Notes under the pieces: model-generated
What the model saw: the letters and a program-made list of their open reading frames with translations, nothing else
The model's database searches: none
What the model was told of the DNA's origin: nothing
In this document: piece by piece, positions 1-4,909 of the stretch
How the letters are laid out: the number at the start of each line of letters is the position of its first letter
Numbering within the stretch: position 1 is the first letter of the stretch
Assembly: GCA_002506745.1 (NCBI GenBank)
Contig: DAYE01000121.1
Span: 1 to 5,953, forward strand
Direction of reading: 5' to 3'
DNA: 5,953 nucleotides
Origin: Euryarchaeota archaeon UBA33
GTDB lineage: Archaea; Thermoplasmatota; E2; DHVEG-1
Program-made: the position numbers and the translations under genes

Positions 1-43
1 TTTTTTTGTAAAATGAAATCAGGTATAATGTTTAAAGATAAAG

Positions 44-116
44 TGGGCTTGTTGAGATTTGAACTCAAGTCTATGGCTCCCGAAGCCACAAGGATACCAA
101 GCTACCCCACAGGCCC
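44..116 (-). tRNA. tRNA-Pro, anticodon CGG
   Basis: A 73-nt cloverleaf can be folded on the minus strand. The acceptor arms are GGGCCTG (116-110) and CAAGCCC (51-45), with discriminator A at 44. The anticodon stem GTGGC/GCCAT closes the loop TTCGGGA, so the anticodon is CGG (82-80) and reads CCG proline codons. The T arm is TTGAG-TTCAAAT-CTCAA. U8, A14, the GG of the D loop and A21 are in place. No CCA is encoded: the bases after the discriminator are CTT. No intron is seen. One acceptor pair is a C-A mismatch (position 5 with 68), and D-stem pair 13-22 is U-U. The gene lies 63 bases downstream of rpoD on the same strand and may be read through from the operon or use its own promoter. Identity is clear from the anticodon, and discriminator A fits archaeal tRNA-Pro. 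Confidence 0.93.
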
Positions 117-134
117 AGCTGGTGTTTGCAAAGT

Positions 135-146
135 AAAAAGAAAAAA
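135..146 (-). terminator. U-tract terminator after rpoD
   Basis: On the minus strand T6-C-T5 lies 34 bases past the rpoD stop codon and ahead of the tRNA gene. Oligo-U runs without a strong hairpin are the usual archaeal terminator. The same T6CT5A string follows the other minus-strand gene at 4896-4908. A weak 4-bp hairpin, CGGT/ACCG around 163-177, precedes it. Termination may be partial, leaving some read-through into the tRNA. Confidence 0.5.
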
Positions 147-147
147 C

Positions 148-158
148 AGATAAAAGAG
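148..158 (-). promoter_or_regulatory. possible TATA box for tRNA-Pro
   Basis: The minus-strand string CTCTTTTATCT is centred about 37 bases before the mature tRNA 5' end. That would place transcription start roughly 10 bases upstream of the tRNA and leave a short leader for RNase P to remove. The T-rich surroundings make this a weak match, and read-through from rpoD is an alternative. Confidence 0.25.
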
Positions 159-179
159 TTTTCGGTGCAATCAACCGGT

Positions 180-974
180 TTAAATGTCTTTGAGGTTCTT
201 TCGAAACTCCTCGTATTTCTTCGTCAGTATGTTAATAGATTCTTGTAATGCGGTTTTCGCATTCATCGATCCATCGGTCTCAAAGCTAAACAGCAGTTTC
301 GTCGGATCCTTTGTTATCGTGATATAATCGTCTTTGCTCTTCTCGACATATGACTCGAAGACTGATGCTTTTGAAGGGTCTACTAACTCCAGTTTATCCC
401 CCTTGAGCTCTACGAGATCCTTGGGGAGTTCCTCGACAAATGCCTTGACATCATTCATCCGTTTCTTATCGACTACGATTTTGGTTTCCATGCGGTACCG
501 TGGCGCAAGAACAACCTGCCATTTTGCATGGTCTCTGCCTCGCCCAAGAACCGCCTCGACCTCGAGGATCACTCGTTGGTCTTTCATGAGCTCAACGATA
601 GGGATCGTGGTTTCCGTAATCGCAAAACTTGGGTGTTCCGGCTGCAGATCACCTGAATAGACAACGCATTCTCCCTCTTTGCTGAGGGTGTACCGGACCG
701 TGCAACTGGGGCATCCTTTTCCCTCACATTTGCACTCCGAACGAAAAGATAACGCTGGTAGATCAACAGTGGGAATCGGAATTAAACCAAGTCGATGAGA
801 AATCAGCTCATCAAACAAGGCACTGGTGTTATCGTAGATAATCACATCATCGATAGCAAGTTTCGGGAGTTCTGCAAGCATAACCCGCCGGAGGGAATTG
901 ACGAAGTACAGATCGCTGTCCTCTATTTTCAACACTCCTTTGTTTCCTTTCAGCTCGACGGTTTTCACTTTCAT
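180..974 (-). CDS. rpoD: DNA-directed RNA polymerase subunit D (RpoD/Rpo3)
   Basis: Archaeal counterpart of bacterial alpha and eukaryotic Rpb3. With subunit L it forms the platform on which RNA polymerase assembles. The 264 residues match the family length. The N-terminal dimerisation part holds the hallmark stretch NSLRRVMLAELPKLAIDDV (about 26-44) and LISHRLGLIPI (57-67). A CxCxxxxCxxC loop (C81, C83, C88, C91) resembles the Rpb3 zinc loop. Next comes the insertion domain with the RGRDHAKWQ/VLAPRYR segment (145-161). The C-terminal SFETDGSMNAKTALQESINIL segment (about 230-250) completes the dimerisation fold. The region around 166-225, where Fe-S forms of D carry their cluster cysteines, has none. 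ATG 974 is preceded by AAGGTGA five bases upstream, and this site overlaps the uS11 stop codon. It is the last gene of the operon. Gene name is the archaeal usage, not the bacterial sigma factor. Confidence 0.97.
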   Translation of the reverse strand: MKVKTVELKGNKGVLKIEDSDLYFVNSLRRVMLAELPKLAIDDVIIYDNTSALFDELISHRLGLIPIPTVDLPALSFRSECKCEGKGCPSCTVRYTLSKEGECVVYSGDLQPEHPSFAITETTIPIVELMKDQRVILEVEAVLGRGRDHAKWQVVLAPRYRMETKIVVDKKRMNDVKAFVEELPKDLVELKGDKLELVDPSKASVFESYVEKSKDDYITITKDPTKLLFSFETDGSMNAKTALQESINILTKKYEEFRKNLKDI

Positions 975-983
975 GAATTCACC

Positions 984-1367
984 TTAGATACGACGTCCTC
1001 GTTTTCCACCTTTCGGTTTACATCCATCATGAGGATGGGGTGTGACATCTTCAATCGTACCAATGCGTAACCCTGCACGAACCAATGATCGTATCGCGGT
1101 CTGAGCACCACGACCCGGGTTCCCACCTTTCTTCCCACCTTTCCCGCTAATCTTGATATTGACACTGTCAAATCCTTTCTCGATGGCAGCCTCTGCAACC
1201 ACCTGTGCGACTTTCATCGCAACGTACGGGGACCCTTCATCTTTTGCAGATTTGGTCACCATCCCACCAGAGCACTTCGTAATCGTCTCCGCTCCAGTGG
1301 AATCCGTAACCGTGATAATGATGTTATTAAATGATGAATAAATATGAGCGATGCCTTTTCGTGCCAT
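984..1367 (-). CDS. rps11: 30S ribosomal protein uS11
   Basis: Small-subunit protein of the 30S platform, bound to 16S rRNA near the 3' end where mRNA leader and E-site tRNA pass. The 127 residues match the archaeal length. Recognisable segments are [21 protein letters not shown] (from residue 6), KCSGGMV (31-37), [10 protein letters not shown] (46-55), the glycine-rich [18 protein letters not shown] stretch (about 72-89) and the basic tail [14 protein letters not shown]. The start ATG lies three bases after the uS4 stop. Its ribosome binding site GAGGTG sits inside the last two sense codons of uS4, so translation is likely coupled. No unusual insertions are present, unlike the two upstream ribosomal genes. 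Annotation is secure. Confidence 0.98.
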   Translation of the reverse strand: MARKGIAHIYSSFNNIIITVTDSTGAETITKCSGGMVTKSAKDEGSPYVAMKVAQVVAEAAIEKGFDSVNIKISGKGGKKGGNPGRGAQTAIRSLVRAGLRIGTIEDVTPHPHDGCKPKGGKRGRRI

Positions 1368-1370
1368 GTC

Positions 1371-2168
1371 TTACACCTCTTCCGTCTTCTTTTCTTTTTT
1401 CGGATGATCCTTGGGTTTTCCTGCCGGTTTGGCTGGTTTTTCCTCAGCTGGTTTCTCTGCTGCTGGCACTGGTAAAGCCATTGTTGATTGTACTGAAACC
1501 GGTACCATAGCTGCCGGCTGACTTGAGGGTACAACGATCGCTGCTGCTGGTTCTTGTTTAGGTTGAGCAACCACGACTGGTTTTTCGACAGGTTTTTCAT
1601 CAACAGGGACTTTTAAAGGAATACCTGGCTCAGATTTATAAACGTCCGTTTTTGGCCGAGCAGGATGTGAAATTTCATTTAATGGAGATCGAATCGTGTA
1701 CTGGATCTGACTTTCTTCGTCTTTCCCGACCATGAAACTTGGGATGGTGACTTTCCTGCCTTTCACCGCCACATGACCATGGGAAATCAACTGACGTGCT
1801 TGGTATGGTGTACTTGAAAATCCTTTGAGATAGACAAGGGTCTGCAATCGTCGGGATAGAACTGATTCGGTGTCAAGGGCAAGGACATCATCAAGAGACG
1901 CTCCCATGGAAACGATACCCATGTGGGTCAAATGAAGGAGCAACTGGTCGCTTTCTTTTTTAATCTGCGGATTTGACATTCCGACCTTCGCAAGCAGTTC
2001 TCTTGCTTGCTCTCGATGTTTCCCGAGGTATGTTTTCGCCTTCCATACTTCTTTATGATTTTTCAACCCGTATTTTTTTATCAGCTCGCGCTCTGATTTG
2101 ATACGAGTCTCTTTCCAGGGATGCATAGGGGTTTCATATTTTTTTCTTGGGAACTTCTGACTACTCAT
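1371..2168 (-). CDS. rps4: 30S ribosomal protein uS4 with long C-terminal tail
   Basis: Primary 16S rRNA-binding protein of the small subunit body, near the mRNA entry site. The N-terminal archaeal part begins KFPRKKYETPMHPWKETRI (5-23), followed by a helical region. The S4 RNA-binding domain spans about 105-165, with RRLQTLVYLKGFSSTPYQAR and LISHGHVAVKGRKVTIPS. SHPARPK (167-173) ends the conserved core. The core matches ordinary archaeal S4 of about 180 residues, but this protein has 265. Residues from about 180 onward are a low-complexity tail rich in Pro, Ala, Val and Lys, ending in a charged KKEKKTEEV. The tail is probably disordered and its role is unknown. The start ATG has GGAGTG about six bases upstream, just after the uS13 stop codon. 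In bacteria S4 is also the repressor of its operon; whether this holds here is not visible. Confidence 0.97.
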   Translation of the reverse strand: MSSQKFPRKKYETPMHPWKETRIKSERELIKKYGLKNHKEVWKAKTYLGKHREQARELLAKVGMSNPQIKKESDQLLLHLTHMGIVSMGASLDDVLALDTESVLSRRLQTLVYLKGFSSTPYQARQLISHGHVAVKGRKVTIPSFMVGKDEESQIQYTIRSPLNEISHPARPKTDVYKSEPGIPLKVPVDEKPVEKPVVVAQPKQEPAAAIVVPSSQPAAMVPVSVQSTMALPVPAAEKPAEEKPAKPAGKPKDHPKKEKKTEEV

Positions 2169-2179
2169 CTATACCACTC

Positions 2180-2878
2180 CTATTTCTCCTTAGACTCCTC
2201 TTTCTTGCCAGCTGCTGCTGGTGCTTCTCTTCGTTTTGATACACCTAATGCTAGGCCTTTGCGGCCATTCGAACTGCTTCGTTGTCCCCGAACTTTGAGA
2301 CCAAGTTCATGGCGTACTCCACGGTAGCACCGTATCATTTTCATCATGTTAATGTCATCCCGGAGACGTGATGTCACATCGGTGCTGATCACATGCAGGT
2401 CCTCCCCGGTGTATGCGTCTTTCCGGTAATTCAGCATCCATGGAGGCGCATATTCATCAATGTTCTCTAAGACTTCTTTGAGTTTGTCAATCTCAGATTC
2501 TGGGAGGTTCCCGAATTTTAGCTTCCGGTCCACCCCAGCTGTATCAGCAATGAACGTCGCCATATGCCGTCCGACTCCTTTGATCTGGGTCAGACCCTGG
2601 ACAATATTGCTTTCACCGTTGATATCGGTGTTGACCACACGGATGATATAGTTAAAATTCTCATCATGTTCTTTTTTCTTTGTCGGTTCTTCTTCTTTGG
2701 CAGCTTGTTTTCCTTTCTTCTCTTTTTTCTTCTGTTGATCTGGTTTAACAGTTGGTTGTTCCGGTGTGCCAGCATCTTTTCGTTCAGGGGCTTCTTTTCC
2801 CTCTGATGGTTTTGCTTCTGCTGATTCTTTTGGTGGTTGTTGTTTTTTTTCTTCTGGTGATTTTTCATTTTCTGCCAA
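2180..2878 (-). CDS. rps13: 30S ribosomal protein uS13 with N-terminal extension, TTG start
   Basis: Protein of the 30S head that contacts the large subunit and the P-site tRNA region. The conserved core runs from about residue 74 to 215: NYIIRVVNTDINGE, the helix-hairpin-helix-like QIKGVGRHMATFIAD (98-112), PPWMLNYRKDAYTGEDLHVI, and the tRNA/rRNA-binding segment RCYRGVRHELGLKVRGQRSS (183-202) with NGRKGLALGVSK. Archaeal uS13 is usually about 150 residues, whereas this has 232. Residues 1-73 are a Lys/Glu/Pro/Gln-rich, probably disordered extension, and there is a short charged C-terminal tail. The start is TTG at 2878: no in-frame ATG, GTG or TTG lies between it and V81, which is already inside the core, so this start is needed. 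It is the first gene of the operon, with only a weak GGGGTATC ribosome-binding-like string upstream. Confidence 0.95.
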   Translation of the reverse strand: MAENEKSPEEKKQQPPKESAEAKPSEGKEAPERKDAGTPEQPTVKPDQQKKKEKKGKQAAKEEEPTKKKEHDENFNYIIRVVNTDINGESNIVQGLTQIKGVGRHMATFIADTAGVDRKLKFGNLPESEIDKLKEVLENIDEYAPPWMLNYRKDAYTGEDLHVISTDVTSRLRDDINMMKMIRCYRGVRHELGLKVRGQRSSSNGRKGLALGVSKRREAPAAAGKKEESKEK

Positions 2879-2911
2879 GATGATACCCCGTTTTAGTGTA
2901 CAAGTTCTCTC

Positions 2912-2919
2912 GTTATAGT
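2912..2919 (-). promoter_or_regulatory. candidate proximal TATA box of the ribosomal operon
   Basis: The minus-strand string ACTATAAC is centred about 38 bases upstream of the uS13 TTG. This would put transcription start near 2890 and give a leader of about 12 bases, long enough for the weak GGGGT site. It overlaps one arm of the palindrome at 2916-2932, so a protein bound there could block it. A second candidate lies at 2965-2972. Confidence 0.35.
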
Positions 2920-2932
2920 ATTTTGAATACTA
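2916..2932. promoter_or_regulatory. perfect inverted repeat, candidate operator
   Basis: TAGTATT-TTG-AATACTA is a perfect 7-bp inverted repeat with a 3-base spacer in the divergent region between the ribosomal operon and asnS. Size and symmetry fit a site for a dimeric helix-turn-helix regulator. If the distal promoter is used, the same sequence would lie in the mRNA leader as an A/U-rich stem. Its binding partner cannot be told from the sequence. Confidence 0.4.
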
Positions 2933-2964
2933 CAAGAAAGTATTGCCAATAATAAAAGAGGCCC

Positions 2965-2972
2965 TATTTAAG
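2965..2972 (-). promoter_or_regulatory. candidate distal TATA box of the ribosomal operon
   Basis: The minus-strand string CTTAAATA is close to the euryarchaeal TATA consensus. Start of transcription would be near 2942, giving a leader of about 64 bases before uS13. It partly overlaps the palindrome at 2969-2983, which occupies the place where TFB would contact DNA just upstream. Confidence 0.4.
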
Positions 2973-2983
2973 GGTAACCCTTA
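2969..2983. promoter_or_regulatory. perfect palindrome TAAGGGT-A-ACCCTTA, candidate operator
   Basis: A perfect 7-bp-arm palindrome with one central base. A nearby CCCT (2962-2965) and a CGGGT (2984-2988) echo the half-site, so the motif may be part of a small array. It covers the upstream side of the CTTAAATA box, a position suited to repression or to competition with TFB. Regulator unknown. Confidence 0.45.
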
Positions 2984-3088
2984 CGGGTGAGATAATGACT
3001 GTTATTGAGAGGGTATCCGGTTTAATCAATGTTATCTCCTTTTATTAATGAAGGGAATAGGTTGTTAACCGTAATTGATAAATGCAGC

Positions 3089-3096
3089 AAATATAT
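3089..3096 (+). promoter_or_regulatory. TATA box of asnS
   Basis: AAATATAT is centred 27 bases before the A of ATG 3120, the normal archaeal distance from TATA box to transcription start. The message would therefore begin at or very near the start codon, that is, be leaderless. No convincing Shine-Dalgarno string precedes this ATG, which agrees. Confidence 0.6.
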
Positions 3097-3119
3097 CCTC
3101 TTTAGTGAGTTGGGCAAGT

Positions 3120-4430
3120 ATGCCGAAAACAGACTGGACATCAATCGAAGACATATTATCAGGAGATCATACCGGGAAAGCTATTCATTTGCGTGGTTGG
3201 ATTTTCCGGACGCGAAGCAGCGGCAACATTGTGTTTATGACACTGCGTGACGTCACTGGGGTGCTTCAGACGACCGTGAAACGGGGAAATCTCCCTGACT
3301 CGGAATTCGAAGACGCTGTTAAAGCGTTAATCGAGTCGTCAGTGCAAATCACAGGGACCGTCAAAGAAGATAAACGAGCCCCAGGTGGCTATGAACTTCA
3401 GGTGACGAATCTGACGGTGGTGAATTTCGCAGAACCATTCCCGATCACGAAGGATCAAAGCCCAGAGTTACTTCTCGACGAGCGACATCTGTGGATCCGG
3501 TCGCGAAAGCTCACCTCGATTCTGAAGGTACGTTCCACGGTGGTTGGTGGGATCCATTCGTTTTTCAGAGACCGTGGGTTCTACGAGTTTGATGCACCGG
3601 TGTTGCAGCCAAACCAATGCGAGGGTGGCTCTACACTTTTTGAGGTTAAATATTATGAGGATAAAACCTATTTGTCACAATCCTGGCAGCTGTATGCAGA
3701 AGCCGGAATCTTCGCGTTAGATAAAATCTACAACATGGGGCCGACGTTCCGAGCGGAGAAATCAAAGACATCTCGGCATCTGTCTGAGTTTTGGATGGCG
3801 GAGATGGAGGCAGCTTGGATGGGTCTTTCCGATGTCGTTGGCCTCGCAAAAGAGGAGGTCCATTACATCCTTGATCAGGTTTTGGAGAAAAACAAAAAGG
3901 ACCTTGAGGTCTTGGGGCAGGATATCGCAAAACTACAGGAAATCGCAGCAGCAGAGTTTCCCACCATCACCTACACGGAGGCATTACGGATCCTGAGGGA
4001 AAAGGAAGGTATGGACATTGAATGGGGAAAGGACCTGCGGACCATCGAGGAAGACAAGCTGATGAACCATTTCAAGACCCCGATGGTGGTGACCAATTAT
4101 CCGCTGGAGATCATGGCATTCTACAAGCCTAAAGATGAGCAAGACCCACGGACCGCGTTGTGTTTTGATATGTTGGCGCCAGAAGGTTACGGGGAGATCA
4201 TCGGCGGGTCGCAGAGAAGTACGGATATTGCTGCGATGACCGAGCGATTGGAACAGATGGGTGAGTGTGTACAGAATTACCAGTGGTACTTTGATCTACG
4301 ACGGTTCGGCTCTGTACCTCACGCTGGCTATGGCCTGGGGGTGGAGCGACTTGTCGCCTGGATCTGTAAGGCGGAGAACATCAAGGATACGATTCCGTTC
4401 CCACGAACGCTACTTCGGTTTAGACCATAA
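3120..4430 (+). CDS. asnS: asparaginyl-tRNA synthetase
   Basis: Class IIb aminoacyl-tRNA synthetase that charges tRNA-Asn with asparagine using ATP. The 436 residues from ATG 3120 match archaeal AsnRS. The anticodon-binding OB fold is about 22-105 (IHLRGWIFRTRSSGNIVFMT, LRDVTGVLQ). Motif 1 lies around 133-161, ending GFYEFDAP. Motif 2 is 209-230, with FRAEKSKTSRHLSEFWMAEM and its ATP-contacting Arg. Motif 3 is GYGLGVERL (403-411). EKSKTSRHL-EFW in motif 2 and PFPRT near the end point to AsnRS; AspRS typically has PRD at that place. In-frame TTG 3075 and GTG 3105 would add up to 15 residues, but the TATA box falls after that TTG and the added residues look non-conserved, so ATG 3120 is preferred. 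It is transcribed divergently from the ribosomal operon and followed closely by the acylphosphatase gene. Its presence implies direct Asn-tRNA charging rather than only the transamidation route. Confidence 0.95.
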   Translation: MPKTDWTSIEDILSGDHTGKAIHLRGWIFRTRSSGNIVFMTLRDVTGVLQTTVKRGNLPDSEFEDAVKALIESSVQITGTVKEDKRAPGGYELQVTNLTVVNFAEPFPITKDQSPELLLDERHLWIRSRKLTSILKVRSTVVGGIHSFFRDRGFYEFDAPVLQPNQCEGGSTLFEVKYYEDKTYLSQSWQLYAEAGIFALDKIYNMGPTFRAEKSKTSRHLSEFWMAEMEAAWMGLSDVVGLAKEEVHYILDQVLEKNKKDLEVLGQDIAKLQEIAAAEFPTITYTEALRILREKEGMDIEWGKDLRTIEEDKLMNHFKTPMVVTNYPLEIMAFYKPKDEQDPRTALCFDMLAPEGYGEIIGGSQRSTDIAAMTERLEQMGECVQNYQWYFDLRRFGSVPHAGYGLGVERLVAWICKAENIKDTIPFPRTLLRFRP

Positions 4431-4444
4431 AATACGTGGTTTGT

Positions 4445-4723
4445 ATGAAGGCACGAGTCCATGTCCTCATCTCAGGCAAAGTACAGGGAGTGTGGTATCG
4501 TGCCAGTACCAAGCAGAAAGCAGATGAGTTAGGAATCTTTGGCTGGGTGAGGAACACAGATGATGGAGACGTCGAGGCAATGTTCGAGGGAGACCAGACC
4601 GTGGTTGATGAGATGGTCGCCTGGTGCTGGATAGGTCCTCCGCTTGCGAGAGTTACGGACATTAAAATGTTACCGTCACATAGTGATGAGACATATACTG
4701 TTTTTATGGTGCTGTATAAATGA
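4445..4723 (+). CDS. acyP: acylphosphatase
   Basis: Small alpha/beta enzyme that hydrolyses acyl phosphates such as carbamoyl phosphate or 1,3-bisphosphoglycerate to a carboxylate and phosphate. From ATG 4445 it has 92 residues, the normal family length. The signature SGKVQGVWYR (10-19) holds the phosphate-binding loop and catalytic Arg19. GWVRNTDDGDVEAMFEG (33-49) holds catalytic Asn37. The CWIGPPLARVTDI segment is typical of the C-terminal half. A GTG at 4436 would add three residues (M-V-C) not expected in the family. The start is 14 bases after the asnS stop on the same strand, so the two are probably cotranscribed. I see no mechanistic link with asparagine charging. Only a weak GTGGT precedes the ATG, so translation may depend on coupling to asnS. 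Confidence 0.94.
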   Translation: MKARVHVLISGKVQGVWYRASTKQKADELGIFGWVRNTDDGDVEAMFEGDQTVVDEMVAWCWIGPPLARVTDIKMLPSHSDETYTVFMVLYK

Positions 4724-4731
4724 ACAGGACA

Positions 4732-4737
4732 TTTTTT
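4732..4737 (+). terminator. U-tract terminator of asnS-acyP
   Basis: T6 lies eight bases after the acylphosphatase stop. It is short but fits archaeal U-tract termination. A second T6 at 4870-4875 could act as a backup. Confidence 0.4.
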
Positions 4738-4742
4738 AAAAG

Positions 4743-4791
4743 AGGAGAGAGAGGAAGAATACGAAAAAAGATAAGGGGATACCTCTCTCCT
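4743..4791. repeat. inverted purine/pyrimidine repeat in the convergent gap
   Basis: AGGAGAGAGAGG (4743-4754) can pair with CCTCTCTCCT (4782-4791) over 10 bp with a 2-base bulge and a 27-base loop. The position, just past the acylphosphatase gene, would suit mRNA 3'-end stabilisation, but the simple AG repeat could also arise by slippage. Confidence 0.35.
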
Positions 4792-4823
4792 TTCCTCATA
4801 ATCCCGCGGACATTAACTGTCAC

Positions 4824-4832
4824 TATTTAAAG
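4824..4832 (-). promoter_or_regulatory. orphan TATA box facing left
   Basis: The minus-strand string CTTTAAATA is a very good euryarchaeal TATA box, yet no annotated gene starts downstream on that strand. Transcription would begin near 4801 and run antisense towards the 3' end of the acylphosphatase gene. A T6 run on that strand lies at 4769-4764, and an ATG at 4799 opens a 31-codon frame. AT-rich intergenic DNA yields such strings by chance, so support is modest. Confidence 0.3.
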
Positions 4833-4839
4833 ATATTTC

Positions 4840-4855
4840 AACACGTGTTAACACG
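4840..4855. repeat. overlapping palindromes AACACGTGTT and GTGTTAACAC
   Basis: Two perfect 10-base palindromes, 4840-4849 and 4845-4854, share the half-site GTGTT, and AACACG occurs as a direct repeat 10 bases apart. This lies in the convergent gap, away from gene starts. Purpose unknown; it could bind a protein or simply be chance. Confidence 0.4.
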
Positions 4856-4896
4856 GGACAATACTTAGGTTTTTTGAATAATCGTCTCAACGTTTT

Positions 4897-4909
4897 AAAA
4901 AGAAAAAAA
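4897..4909 (-). terminator. U-tract terminator of the surface-protein gene
   Basis: On the minus strand T7-C-T5 starts immediately after the TAA of the surface-protein gene. It shares the 13-base string T6CT5A with the region after rpoD. No stable hairpin precedes it, as usual for archaeal terminators. Confidence 0.55.

Noticed and set aside
334..660. 108-codon plus-strand frame inside rpoD
   Set aside because: Antisense shadow of a fully conserved gene, with no own promoter or recognisable product.
2564..2806. Phenylalanine/leucine-rich plus-strand frame looking like a membrane protein
   Set aside because: It is the antisense shadow of the lysine/glutamate-rich uS13 extension; AAG/GAA codons read as CTT/TTC on the other strand.
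2989..3038. GAGATAA/TTATCTC inverted pair around the asnS upstream region
   Set aside because: A 7-bp match across 36 bases is likely by chance in AT-rich DNA.
3075..3119. In-frame TTG 3075 or GTG 3105 as asnS start
   Set aside because: The TATA box at 3089-3096 would lie after the TTG, and the box is placed correctly for transcription starting at ATG 3120. The added residues do not look like AsnRS.
3029..3250. 73-codon plus-strand frame in the divergent region running into asnS
   Set aside because: It overlaps the start of asnS in another frame, has no family resemblance and reads through the asnS TATA box.
3120..4430. Aspartyl-tRNA synthetase instead of asparaginyl
   Set aside because: The motif 2 region EKSKTSRHLSEFW and PFPRT near the C-terminus fit AsnRS; AspRS usually has PRD at that site.
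4436..4444. GTG 4436 as acylphosphatase start
   Set aside because: ATG 4445 gives the standard 92-residue family length beginning MKARVHV.
4743..4791. Hairpin as a bacterial-type intrinsic terminator
   Set aside because: No T-run follows the 3' arm on the plus strand, the loop is long, and archaeal termination relies on U-tracts. Kept only as an inverted repeat.
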